DNA of 35,578 nt from a marine group bacterium Sva0996 bin134. Lineage in GTDB: Bacteria > Actinomycetota > Acidimicrobiia > Acidimicrobiales > Bin134. Each line of letters opens with the position of its first letter. Within the stretch, counting starts at the first letter, position 1. Where the stretch lies: the NCBI GenBank assembly GCA_002239105.1, contig MPNQ01000034.1:1-35578 (forward strand), written 5' to 3'. The translations under genes and the position numbers were made by a program. Positions 17,001 to 23,956 of this stretch are shown here, piece by piece. Below the pieces are notes generated by a model. The model ran no database searches. It had not been told where the DNA came from and was given only the letters and a program-made list of their open reading frames with translations.

Positions 17001-18274
17001 GGTCGCTGGCCATTGCCCTGGCCAGCCGCTACCCGCCCCGCGAGTGCCACCTGTACGCCTTGGATTCCGGCACCGGGCAGCTGGCCCCGTTGGAGAGGCT
17101 GGCCCACTGCGGCGCGGTGGTGAGTCCAGATGAACGCGATCGCATTCGGCGGCTCATCCGCCGACTTGAGGCCGAGCTCGACCGCCGGTTGGGCCAGGGT
17201 CGGACTTCGCCGGAGTCGAGCCCTCCGCTGGTGGTGACTTTGATCGACAACTGGGGCGCCTTGGCCAAGAGCTTGGACAACGTGGCCCACCACGCCCTGC
17301 TGGCCTCGCTGGAGCGGGTGTGGACCGAGGGCCCCGCCGTCGGCCTGTGCCTGGCCGCAGCCAGCGATCAATTGTCCAAAGTGAGCCGAGCCCTCCAGGC
17401 CGCCACCCCCCAGACCTTCGTCTTCCGCCTGGGCGATCCCGCGCTGTACCGCCAATGGGGTGTGGCCGTGGACGACCCGGCCACGCTTCCCCCCGGCCGG
17501 GGTTTCACCGTCCCATCGGGAATCGAGCTCCAAGTGGCGGTGCCCGAAGGCGGGCTGGCCCGCGCCGTTGCCGAATTGGCTGCCGAACACCCCCAAACCG
17601 ACGGCCCGCCACCGGTGGAGACGCTGCCCGCGGTGGTCGACCCATCCCGCTTGGACCCAGCCTGCCTGAAGAGTTCCCCGGTGCATTTGCCGCTGGGGCT
17701 GAGCGACGACTCCCTGTCCCCGATTGGTCTCACGCTCTACCCCGGCGAACACGCCCTGATCTTGGGACCAGCTCGCTCGGGCCGGTCCGCAGCTCTGGCA
17801 CTGTTGGCCGCGTTGGCAGCTGACGGCGGTGGGCAGGTGATCGCCTTGGCCAATCAGGAATCGCCGCTGGCTGCGAGCCCCAATGTCAATCTCGTCACCG
17901 ACGTCGGTGAGCTGCTCGCCGCCGTGCAGTCGGCCGAACCCCCAACCCTGGTGCTGATCGACGACGCCGAGACGGTGGGCGACCCCGACGGCGCCCTGAA
18001 GTCGCTTGCCGCCAACAGCCGCCCCGGCCTGCACATCGTGGCCGCCGGCCGTGCCGACCGCCTCCGCACCGCTTACGGCCACTGGACCGCCGAGATCCGC
18101 TTCTCCCGCACCGGAGTCCTGCTCCAACCATCCCCCCTCGACGGCGACCTTTTCACCATCCAACTCCCCACCCGCCCCACACTCCCCTCACTCCCCGGCC
18201 GCGGCTACCTAATCCAAAACGGCCAACCCTCAATCATCCAGATCGCCATCTTGAGCGCCGGATTCGAGGTCTAA
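14087..18274 (+). CDS. EccC/EssC-type FtsK/SpoIIIE ATPase of a type VII-like secretion system
   Basis: A 1395-residue membrane ATPase. Residues 1-67 resemble a YukD-type ubiquitin-like fold (note RQLNEAGVADGARVGV), then an FHA-like domain (LSVGRSPDADLTL, about 85-155), a Pro-rich linker, two membrane segments (207-250), and three FtsK/SpoIIIE-type ATPase domains. Domain 1 has a complete Walker A GTTGSGKS (638-645, K644) and Walker B VVVIDE (746-751). In domain 2 the P-loop is GIPGSGTT (961-968, Lys replaced by Thr) and in domain 3 GPARSGRS (1227-1234, Lys replaced by Arg), so only domain 1 looks catalytic. It is preceded by a WXG100 gene, its likely substrate, and its end overlaps the convergent lysA stop by four bases. 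Confidence 0.93.
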   Translation: MRLLYEGPEGAREVSIADGLVADIGELAEALGLHPPVAGLWVGDQWMEADRQLNEAGVADGARVGVGPGPKPEGPGRALEVVGGLWAGDRRLLPGEGLSVGRSPDADLTLPIVGLRPQHARLVCRDGLVYIRVGDDEPTGVEVAEPLRLGGALIQVSDAPDDRPTRTAAILGRNTFGKTAFNRPPRPPLPAPPEPLSVPAEEPRRTPRAIAFGWAALTGPLVVGLLMAVLYSPYMALFALLSPLMMGANWFDSRRRDRFDHRRSRRRAQASLVDFQAAAEAAHAAEIRRWRDLHPHLAEAIRRICQPSVRLWERRPVHTDFMSLVAAHGPVPFTPEMAVEGPQPADEATAVLDQLGPMPDSPIAVSLGPGTVLGLVGPRRATTAMARGLLVQAAAYHGPADLAVLVVADEVTAPIWGWTAWLPHTSHPSIGRSRLIADQRVAAAETALELTDAWNRRGEDTHWPQLLIVADGENLATGRTPPLRPLLMGSAGPVSTIVLAASVDQLPASATAVIEARDSSGLVDLSQAGEFLPSVLATGMSLDLARAAARGLARFEDPEQPGADSAIPDRSSLVDLLRLPVPDGPDTPSDSSAPSEAIAARWRETEHSDSLAAPIGADAHGPVMADLAADGPHALVGGTTGSGKSELLRTLVASVAATYSPEQVNFVLIDYKGGSAFDACASLPHVVGLVTDLDDRLAERALRCLEAELRYREQLLRDWRATDLGHYRSLSQTEGGSPWTPLARLVVVIDEFAALAAELPGFMDSLVNVAQRGRSLGMHLVLATQRPAGAVSANIRTNTALRIALRVLDAADSVDVLDSPEAAAIGRHRPGRAFARFGPGELVEFQCALVTGVTAAQRGRQVVPAPDGIPESEPETATDEESPDDLSRLAAAVNTAWDCQKGVPPRQPWPDPLPSVVLLDEMTADGVSVGGVVFALADDPNRQCQYPLTWDPAEGNALFVGIPGSGTTTSLGSLAIALASRYPPRECHLYALDSGTGQLAPLERLAHCGAVVSPDERDRIRRLIRRLEAELDRRLGQGRTSPESSPPLVVTLIDNWGALAKSLDNVAHHALLASLERVWTEGPAVGLCLAAASDQLSKVSRALQAATPQTFVFRLGDPALYRQWGVAVDDPATLPPGRGFTVPSGIELQVAVPEGGLARAVAELAAEHPQTDGPPPVETLPAVVDPSRLDPACLKSSPVHLPLGLSDDSLSPIGLTLYPGEHALILGPARSGRSAALALLAALAADGGGQVIALANQESPLAASPNVNLVTDVGELLAAVQSAEPPTLVLIDDAETVGDPDGALKSLAANSRPGLHIVAAGRADRLRTAYGHWTAEIRFSRTGVLLQPSPLDGDLFTIQLPTRPTLPSLPGRGYLIQNGQPSIIQIAILSAGFEV

Positions 18275-19545
18275 ACGTCGTTGCGGAGGAGGTCTTCGTG
18301 GGTCTCTCTGCGGACGACTAGGCGGGGGTCGCCGTTGCGGGCGAATACCACGGCGGGGCGGAGGACTTTGTTGTAGTTGGAGCCCATGGAGTGGCCGTAG
18401 GCACCGGTCACGGGGGTAGCCAGGATGTCGCCTACTGCGATGTCGCTGGGTACCTGTCCTTCTCGCACCAAGAGGTCGCCCGACTCGCAGTGCTTGCCCA
18501 CTACCCGCACTGCCTTATCGCGGTTGCGGTCGGCCGCTCGGGGCAAGAACGTCTCGTATCCGCTGCCGTAAAGAACTGGGCGGGGGTTATCGCTCATGCC
18601 GCCGTCCACCGAGATGTAGGTCCGGATGCCGGAGAGTTCCTTGATCGTGCCCACTTCGTAGAGCGTGACCGCAGCAGCCGCCACCAGGGCCCGGCCCGGC
18701 TCCACGCTCACGGGGTCGGTAAAGCCGACCGAAGCGCAGGACTCGGCGATGGCCGCAGCCCACTCGGCGATGGTGGGGGCCGACTCCCCCTCCACATAGG
18801 CCACGCCCAACCCTCCGCCTAGCGACAGCTCGGGGAGGCCGTAAGGCTGGGCGAATCCGGCGATCACCTCCACTGCCCGCTGGAAGGAGCGCAACTCGAA
18901 CACCTGGCTTCCGATGTGGGCGTGCAGGCCTACCAGTTCCACCGAGTCGGCCTGTTCGGCCCTGCGGATGGCGGCGTCGGCCAATCCCGTGGACGCGGTG
19001 AAACCGAACTTGGTGTCGTCCACTCCGGTGGTGACGTATTCGTGGGTGTGGGCCTCGACTCCTGGCGTGATCCGCAGCAGCACATTGGGGCGGGCGCCGG
19101 TGGCGGCGTGGAGGGCGTCAAGGCGGTCAAGCTCGTCAAACGAGTCCACCACGATGCGGCCGACTCCGGCCTCGACTGCGGCAGCAAGTTCGGAGGCCGA
19201 CTTGTTGTTGCCGTGCATCACCATGCGGTCGCCGGGCACCCCGGCGGCCTGGGCCACATACAGCTCCCCACCGGTGGCCACATCCAGGTCGAGCCCTTCC
19301 TCGTACACCAGGCGGGCCATGGCCAGGCACAAGAACGCCTTGGAGGCGTAGGCCACCGAACCCTCGAATGCAGCTCGGACCTGGCGGCACCGTTCCCGCA
19401 TGTGGTCTTCGTCATACACAAAAAGCGGGGTGCCGAACTGCTCGGCCAACTCCAGCGCGTCGCACCCGGCGATGGACAATCGTCCGTCGTCTCCCACCGA
19501 GGCGTTGTCGGGTAGAAGTTGCAGGGGCAAAACCGACATCGCCAT
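18271..19545 (-). CDS. lysA: Diaminopimelate decarboxylase
   Basis: PLP enzyme of the alanine-racemase fold that makes L-lysine from meso-diaminopimelate. The 424-residue protein carries the PLP lysine K69 in SVAYASKAFLC, the HIGSQ segment, the GGGLGVAYV glycine-rich PLP-phosphate loop and the CESGD motif of the active-site cysteine, ending in the GAYGHSMGSNYN segment. It starts four bases after the argS stop, the argS-lysA order common in actinobacteria. M3 is an alternative start. The 3' end overlaps the convergent ATPase gene by four bases, leaving no room for a normal terminator for either transcript. Confidence 0.96.
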   Translation of the reverse strand: MAMSVLPLQLLPDNASVGDDGRLSIAGCDALELAEQFGTPLFVYDEDHMRERCRQVRAAFEGSVAYASKAFLCLAMARLVYEEGLDLDVATGGELYVAQAAGVPGDRMVMHGNNKSASELAAAVEAGVGRIVVDSFDELDRLDALHAATGARPNVLLRITPGVEAHTHEYVTTGVDDTKFGFTASTGLADAAIRRAEQADSVELVGLHAHIGSQVFELRSFQRAVEVIAGFAQPYGLPELSLGGGLGVAYVEGESAPTIAEWAAAIAESCASVGFTDPVSVEPGRALVAAAAVTLYEVGTIKELSGIRTYISVDGGMSDNPRPVLYGSGYETFLPRAADRNRDKAVRVVGKHCESGDLLVREGQVPSDIAVGDILATPVTGAYGHSMGSNYNKVLRPAVVFARNGDPRLVVRRETHEDLLRNDV

Positions 19546-19549
19546 CCCC

Positions 19550-21184
19550 CTACATCGACTCCGGCGCGCTCACGCCCAAGGTGCCAAGGCCGACGGCCAG
19601 GCCCACCCGGGCGGCGTCGATGAGCACGAGCCGGGCCTGGGTGAGTTCGGGGGGAATGCCAGAGCCCACCACGTAGCAGTCGTGGTAGAAGCTGTGGACC
19701 GCGGCGGCGAAGTCCCGCAGCCAGGTGGTTACCCGGTGGGGAGCCCGCTCGTTGGCCGCAGAGGCGATCACCTCGCCCAATGTGGAGAGCTGGCGCATGA
19801 TCTCCAACTCCCGCTCGTGGACCAGCACGCTCAAGTCCACCTGGTGCGCGCTCTGGCGCACCACCCCATCGGCTTGAGCCCGGACTGCAATGGAGCACAC
19901 CCGGGCGTGGGCCATCTGCACGTAGAACACCGGGTTCTCCATCACCTGGGCGGCAGCCTTGGCCAGATCGAAGGTCGGGGCGGTGTCCATCGACTGGAGC
20001 AGGTAGGTAAACCGGGTGGCATCAGCGCCCACCTCGTCGATCACGTCGCGAAGCTCGATGAGGTCGCCGGTGCGCTTGGACAGCCGCACTTCTTCGCCGT
20101 CGCGCTCCAGACGCACCAACTGGGTCACCACCACTTCCAAGGCGGTGGGATCACAGCCCAGCGCGGCCATGGCCGCCTTCATCCGGGCGACATAGCCGTG
20201 GTGGTCGGCCCCCCACACGTTGATAAGCAACCCCTCAGAACCAGCCCGGTCGAGCTTGTCGCGGTGATAGGCGATATCGGGCAGCAGGTAGGTGTACTCC
20301 CCGTCGGACTTTATGAGCACCCTGTCCTTGTCGTCACCATGATCGCTGGAGCGCAGCCACAGAGCACCTTCGGACTCATAAGAGGCCCCGGCGGCGTCGA
20401 GCGCACCCAGCGCGTCATCGATGGCCCGGGAGTCGACTAGCGCCTGCTCGCTCGACCAAGTGTCGAATTCCACCGCCATCGTGCCCAGCACGTCGCGCTG
20501 GTCGGCCAATGCCCGCTCCCGCCCCCACTGGCGGGGGTCGGCGTCGGCGGGCATATCCCCAGCCCAGTCGACGATGTACTGGCCGTTGTAGCCATCCTCG
20601 GGCACCGGTTGGCCCGCTCGGACCGCAGCCAAAGAGGTGCCGTATAGCTCCATCTGGGTGCCCCGGTCGTTGATGTAGAACTCCCGCTGCACGTCGTAGC
20701 CGCACCACTCCAACAGCCGGGCCACCGCGTCGCCGTAGGCCGCTCCCCTACCGTGCCCAGCGTGAACCGGCCCGGTGGGGTTGGCGCTCACGAACTCCAC
20801 GATCACTGTGCGGCCCTGGCCCAGGTCTTGGCGCCCGTAGCTGCTGACACCGGCGGCTACCGCATCGGCCACCATGTTGTGGAGCCAGCTCGGCGCCAGC
20901 CTGAAGTTGACAAACCCAGGACCAGCCACGCTCACCTCGGCCACATGCTCTGGCTGGTTCTCCTCCAGCCAGGTGGCTAGCTCTGCCGCCAGCTCCCGGG
21001 GATTTCGCCCCGCACCCTTGGCTACAGCCAGCGCAGCATTAGACGACCAGTCGCCGTGCTCACGCCGCGCCGGTCGCTCCAGCCCCACCGAGAAACCGGC
21101 AGGCAGATCGACGCCCGCGGCCACGAGCGCGGCGCGCAGGGCGTCAGAAAGAGAGGTGCGGATGTCGGCCATGAACTGAGACAT
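19550..21184 (-). CDS. argS: Arginyl-tRNA synthetase
   Basis: Class I aminoacyl-tRNA synthetase charging tRNA-Arg. The 544-residue protein has the N-terminal Add-1 domain, the HIGH-type motif as HAGH at 141-144 in SANPTGPVHAGHGRG, YINDRGTQM, and a KMSKS-type loop replaced by RLSKRTGDLI as is usual in ArgS, then the DALR anticodon-binding domain at the C-terminus. Starts at residue 1 (21184) and residue 5 (21172) are both possible; neither has a strong ribosome-binding site. A tRNA-Arg gene is divergent and starts only 38 bases away, so synthetase and a cognate tRNA share one promoter region. Confidence 0.96.
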   Translation of the reverse strand: MSQFMADIRTSLSDALRAALVAAGVDLPAGFSVGLERPARREHGDWSSNAALAVAKGAGRNPRELAAELATWLEENQPEHVAEVSVAGPGFVNFRLAPSWLHNMVADAVAAGVSSYGRQDLGQGRTVIVEFVSANPTGPVHAGHGRGAAYGDAVARLLEWCGYDVQREFYINDRGTQMELYGTSLAAVRAGQPVPEDGYNGQYIVDWAGDMPADADPRQWGRERALADQRDVLGTMAVEFDTWSSEQALVDSRAIDDALGALDAAGASYESEGALWLRSSDHGDDKDRVLIKSDGEYTYLLPDIAYHRDKLDRAGSEGLLINVWGADHHGYVARMKAAMAALGCDPTALEVVVTQLVRLERDGEEVRLSKRTGDLIELRDVIDEVGADATRFTYLLQSMDTAPTFDLAKAAAQVMENPVFYVQMAHARVCSIAVRAQADGVVRQSAHQVDLSVLVHERELEIMRQLSTLGEVIASAANERAPHRVTTWLRDFAAAVHSFYHDCYVVGSGIPPELTQARLVLIDAARVGLAVGLGTLGVSAPESM

Positions 21185-21204
21185 GGTACCGATGCCCCGC
21201 TAGG

Positions 21205-21210
21205 TATACT
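21205..21210 (+). promoter_or_regulatory. -10 element TATACT of tRNA-Arg, overlapping the argS start region
   Basis: TATACT ends 12 bases before the tRNA, giving a very short 5' leader. On the opposite strand the overlapping word TATACC could serve argS. The -35 regions are weak in both directions. The shared element suggests linked expression of the tRNA and its synthetase, which is inference. Confidence 0.45.
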
Positions 21211-21222
21211 CACCCAGTTACT

Positions 21223-21295
21223 GCCCACGTAGCTCAGGGGATAGAGCACTTGCCTCCGGAGCAAGGGGTCGCAGGTTCGAATCCTGCCGTGGGCG
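21223..21295 (+). tRNA. tRNA-Arg (anticodon CCG)
   Basis: A complete 73-base cloverleaf without encoded CCA: acceptor strands GCCCACG and CGTGGGC, D arm GCTC...GAGC, anticodon stem CTTGC/GCAAG with loop CTCCGGA (anticodon CCG, reading CGG), T arm GCAGG-TTCGAAT-CCTGC and discriminator G. It is divergent from argS. A tyrosine-integrase gene follows, so the 3' half of this tRNA is a likely attachment site. Confidence 0.95.
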
Positions 21296-21391
21296 CTTCC
21301 GGGTGTTCTCAGCAGTTGCTCGATGGTCCCAGTTGACCCTTGTTTTCCCAGCGTAACGACCATTTATGTCAGTTCGGGGTGGTAGGCTATT

Positions 21392-21447
21392 CTCAGCAAT
21401 AGCCGGGCTATCCCCCCGAAAGTGGGGGATAAATTGGGGGATGGGAA
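21392..21447 (+). promoter_or_regulatory. Hairpins and repeated GGGGGAT at the integrase start
   Basis: TATCCCCC and GGGGGATA form a perfect 8-base inverted repeat with a 7-base loop, followed by a second GGGGGAT directly before the ATG; a smaller GCTATT/AATAGC pair lies just upstream. In the mRNA the CCCCC arm could pair with either G-run, so the second run, which is also the ribosome-binding site, can be masked or freed. Confidence 0.5.
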
Positions 21448-22598
21448 TGTCGCTTTTGACCGCTGTTGAAGTCAAAAACGCCGGTGTGGGAAAGCACCAT
21501 GACGGGCGCGGATTATTTTTGCGGGTGTACAAATCGGGGTCGAGGTGCTGGGTTCTGCGCCTGACCGTGGACGGGCGCCGGCGCGAGATCGGCTTGGGCG
21601 GCTGGCCCGCGGTGGGCCTGGCCGACGCCCGCCGCAAAGCGCACGAGCACCGCGCGGCCGCCGCCGACGGGCGCGATCCGCTCGCCGACAGGCGCCGCGC
21701 CGATGTGCCGACATTCCGCGAGGCGGCGAGGATCGTGTGGGAGGCGAACAGGGCCCGGTGGCGCAACGAGCGGACCGCGACTTTGTGGTGGGCGTCGCTG
21801 GAGAACCACGCTTTTCCGGCCATCGGCGACATGGCCGTGGACCGCATCACCCAGTCCGACGTTTTGGGGTGTGTGGAGCCGATCTGGACGACGCGCACCG
21901 AGACGGCCCGCAAGGTCCGCCAGAGGATCCGCACCGTGTTGCGCTGGTGCCAGGCCCACGGCTACGTCGCCGTGAACTCGGCCGGCGAGGCCATCGACGG
22001 CGCACTGCCCCCCATGCCCCGCGTAAAGGCCCACTTCCGCTCCCTGCCCTATGGCGAGGTGGCCAACGCGCTCGCCGTGGTAGACCGCACCGGCGCGTCT
22101 GCGTCGGCCAAGCTGTGCCTGCGCTTCGCGGTATTGACAGCGGCCCGCTCCGGCGAGGCCCGCAACGCCACATGGTCAGAGATCGACTTCGCCGCCCGCG
22201 AGTGGCGAATCCCCGCCGACAAGATGAAAGCCGCAACCGAGCACCGGGTGCCCCTCAGCGACGCCGCCCTCGACGTGTTGGACAGGGCCAAGGACTGCCG
22301 CGACGGCTCCGATCTGGTGTTCCCATCCCCGCTCAAGCCGGGCAGGCCCCTGTCGGACATGACCCTGACGAAGATCTTGCGCGACGTCGGCCTGGCTGAT
22401 CGGGCCACCGTCCACGGCTTCCGAGCCAGCTTCAGAACGTGGGCTTTGGAGCAGACAGACACGCCGTGGGCAGTCGCCGAAGCCGCGTTGGCCCACAGCC
22501 TCGGCGACTCAACCCAACAGGCCTACATCCGAGGCGACGCCTACACCAAACGCCGCAAGCTAATGAACCAATGGGCCCAGTACCTGGATCTGCAATAG
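21447..22598 (+). CDS. Tyrosine recombinase/integrase, P4 type
   Basis: Site-specific recombinase for integration at tRNA genes. About 383 residues from the ATG at 21447, with GGGGGAT upstream (the ATG at 21441 is equally possible; a frame open from 21366 is likely not used). The N-terminus has the DUF4102-type arm-binding domain (KHHDGRGLFLRVYKSGSRCWVLR), then a SAM-like core-binding domain, then the catalytic domain with LTAARSGEARNATWSEID (catalytic Arg), VHGFRASFRTWALEQ (HxxR), the AHSLG box and the tyrosine in QQAYIRGD. It lies 151 bases beyond a tRNA-Arg gene and reads away from it. All key residues look intact. Confidence 0.95.
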   Translation: MSLLTAVEVKNAGVGKHHDGRGLFLRVYKSGSRCWVLRLTVDGRRREIGLGGWPAVGLADARRKAHEHRAAAADGRDPLADRRRADVPTFREAARIVWEANRARWRNERTATLWWASLENHAFPAIGDMAVDRITQSDVLGCVEPIWTTRTETARKVRQRIRTVLRWCQAHGYVAVNSAGEAIDGALPPMPRVKAHFRSLPYGEVANALAVVDRTGASASAKLCLRFAVLTAARSGEARNATWSEIDFAAREWRIPADKMKAATEHRVPLSDAALDVLDRAKDCRDGSDLVFPSPLKPGRPLSDMTLTKILRDVGLADRATVHGFRASFRTWALEQTDTPWAVAEAALAHSLGDSTQQAYIRGDAYTKRRKLMNQWAQYLDLQ

Positions 22599-22912
22599 GA
22601 GGGGGACTTGTGGTTGGCGGCCCATTGCCTCGAGGGTTTCGGGGCTGTCGCCTGGCGGCAGCCGCATTTGGGTCCTTCGCCGCTCGCGAGCACGTCGAAA
22701 CCGTCGGAGCGGTCCATGCCCTGATCCTCTGGCTGCCTCATGTCACACACATGTCGGCGTCAACGCCACGACCCGCACGACTCTGATGTCGCAGTACTTC
22801 CCCGGCCAGATTCGGGCGAAGCCGCCGACGCCGAGCCCGGTTGTCAACACGTGTTTGTCGTCGGAGAACTGATCCAAGCAGGCACTCAAACGCCGCTAGA
22901 CCGCCCATCCGA
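22599..22912. other. Gap after the integrase with no secure gene
   Basis: No start with a good ribosome-binding site was found on either strand. A 48-codon minus-strand frame (22743-22889, TTG start) reads plausibly but lacks a ribosome-binding site. No repeat of the tRNA-Arg 3' end and no clear terminator hairpin were seen. Confidence 0.5.
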
Positions 22913-23059
22913 TCATCGATCCGCTGGGCGCACCGCGCGCAGGTTGCCGCACTCGGAGCAGCCCAGGTGCTTGGGCAGCAACGGGATCGCCAGCCACGGC
23001 AAAAAGAACAAGAAGAGGCCACCGCCCAGGCACAGGTGGAACGCGGCTTGATTGCGCAC
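22913..23059 (-). CDS. 48-residue membrane peptide with C-terminal CxxC
   Basis: GTG start at 23059 with GAAGG directly upstream. The peptide begins MRNQAAFHLCLGGG, has one strong hydrophobic helix at about 9-28 (LFLFFLPWLAIPLLP), and ends in KHLGCSECGNLRAVRPADR with a CxxC pair at 34/37. The order, a polar start, one helix, then a small cysteine knuckle, suggests a real membrane microprotein whose tail binds metal or a partner. It lies 83 bases downstream of the HTH gene on the same strand, perhaps in one transcript. I recognise no family. The coding call rests on codon pattern and coherent layout. Confidence 0.55.
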   Translation of the reverse strand: MRNQAAFHLCLGGGLFLFFLPWLAIPLLPKHLGCSECGNLRAVRPADR

Positions 23060-23142
23060 CGCCTTCGGGCGCTAACCGCATCAGGCCGACTGCATGTACC
23101 TCAGCGGCGGTCGGGTGGACTTGGCTCTGGCCCCTCCGGAGG

Positions 23143-23346
23143 TCAGTGCCCGCGTTCAAGCTTGATAATCCTGGCGATAACGTCCTCATCAAGGCTGCAT
23201 AGGTCGGCCAGTTCGGCGGTGCTGGCCCCCTCCCCGTAGGCGGCATAGATGAGTCGCCTCTGCTCAGCGGTCAGCTCTGCTATCTCGACGATGACCTTGG
23301 CCAGTTTCCCGAGGGCCAAGGCCTTGGCCACTTTCGCGCTTATCAC
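23143..23346 (-). CDS. 67-residue protein with sigma-region-4-like helix-turn-helix
   Basis: GTG start at 23346 with GAGGGG just upstream. The N-terminal 25 residues form one amphipathic helix; the rest, LTAEQRRLIYAAYGEGASTAELADLCSLDEDVIARIIKL, follows the spacing of a sigma-70 region 4 or similar HTH, with glycine in the turn. It may be a small DNA-binding regulator of the integrated element. It is divergent, 35 bases apart, from a 30-residue CxxC peptide gene, and followed by the 48-residue membrane peptide gene. The exact family is not recognised. Confidence 0.65.
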   Translation of the reverse strand: MISAKVAKALALGKLAKVIVEIAELTAEQRRLIYAAYGEGASTAELADLCSLDEDVIARIIKLERGH

Positions 23347-23381
23347 CCGCCCCCCTCACCCCGGCCAGAGGAGGCACCACG

Positions 23382-23474
23382 GTGCGGGGACGTCGCGCCT
23401 GCACCCAGTGTGACGGCTACTTCATGCGCGACGATGTTCACAGCGAGAACCGGGGAAGATCAAATCTCAGGTAG
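23382..23474 (+). CDS. 30-residue CxxC micropeptide
   Basis: GTG start with a perfect AGGAGG eight bases upstream. The peptide starts MRGRRACTQCDGYFMRDDVH and is basic, with a CTQC pair (7/10), an aromatic residue and a histidine placed as in half of a small treble-clef zinc site. It may be a stand-alone micropeptide or the surviving start of a longer gene. The GTG is 35 bases from the divergent HTH gene, so both 5' leaders must overlap the opposite gene or be absent. Confidence 0.45.
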   Translation: MRGRRACTQCDGYFMRDDVHSENRGRSNLR

Positions 23475-23485
23475 GGCATCTGGGC

Positions 23486-23746
23486 ATGTCTATCAAGACT
23501 TCGGTCCGTTACTTGCGTTGTCAACCGGGGCACTTGGCTTCGTCGCTCGCATATGATGATGCTGCGGCTCTCCCCAAAACACCTTGGAACGAATCCAAGT
23601 CCCCCTCCAGAAAACTGGATGGTCCACCGCCGATTGTAGGGGGCCACCGGGCACTCGGTTGGGTCGCACCCTGCCCGAGCGTAATTGACCCTATGCCCGA
23701 CCCTAGGCGCTGTTTACAAAGGAGAACGAGATGTCCGAGGAACTGA
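23486..23746 (+). CDS. Doubtful 86-residue frame
   Basis: An ATG at 23486, 11 bases after the stop of the CxxC micropeptide, opens an 86-residue frame starting MSIKTSVRYLRCQPGHLASS. It has no domain, signal or membrane segment that I recognise, is rich in Pro and Ser, and overlaps the better-supported 27-residue gene start at 23731 in another frame. It could be a downstream partner of the micropeptide or noise; I lean to noise. Confidence 0.2.
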   Translation: MSIKTSVRYLRCQPGHLASSLAYDDAAALPKTPWNESKSPSRKLDGPPPIVGGHRALGWVAPCPSVIDPMPDPRRCLQRRTRCPRN

Positions 23747-23814
23747 GCGAGGCCTTGGCCCGATCCTTCAATGTGGTGAGTGCGATACTCGAATATAGGT
23801 TCAAGCTGCGCTGA
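23731..23814 (+). CDS. 27-residue peptide with strong ribosome-binding site
   Basis: AAAGGAG stands seven bases before the ATG at 23731. The peptide begins MSEELSEALARSFNVVSAIL and ends EYRFKLR before a TGA. The strong translation signal and normal composition suggest true translation, either of a micropeptide or of a gene cut short by a nonsense or frameshift mutation. No convincing continuation was found downstream in the other frames. Confidence 0.4.
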   Translation: MSEELSEALARSFNVVSAILEYRFKLR

Positions 23815-23956
23815 GCATCAGGCTTCTCCTATCGCGAACTCGATGGCCCCCCGGAGCCTCAGGGTATGGCTTTCTCCGTTCGGGTTGGTGGCACGGGCGC
23901 GCGAAGCTAGCCGCACCCGGAACCCGAGGCCAAGCTGTGACCTGCGCGTTTACTGT

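Noticed and set aside
16994..18163. 389-residue minus-strand frame inside the secretion ATPase gene
   Set aside because: Mirror frame of a high-GC gene with intact domain motifs on the plus strand; its composition (Gly, Gln, Ala, Arg) has no domain.
21218..21934. Long minus-strand frame through the tRNA and integrase start
   Set aside because: It is antisense to a clear tRNA and to the integrase; its KRPRQDSNLRPLAPEA-type end is a known translation artefact of tRNA-flanking DNA.
22743..22889. 48-codon minus-strand frame with a TTG start following the membrane peptide gene
   Set aside because: The translation looks coherent, but there is no ribosome-binding site, the start is weak and no motif is recognised; not listed as a gene.
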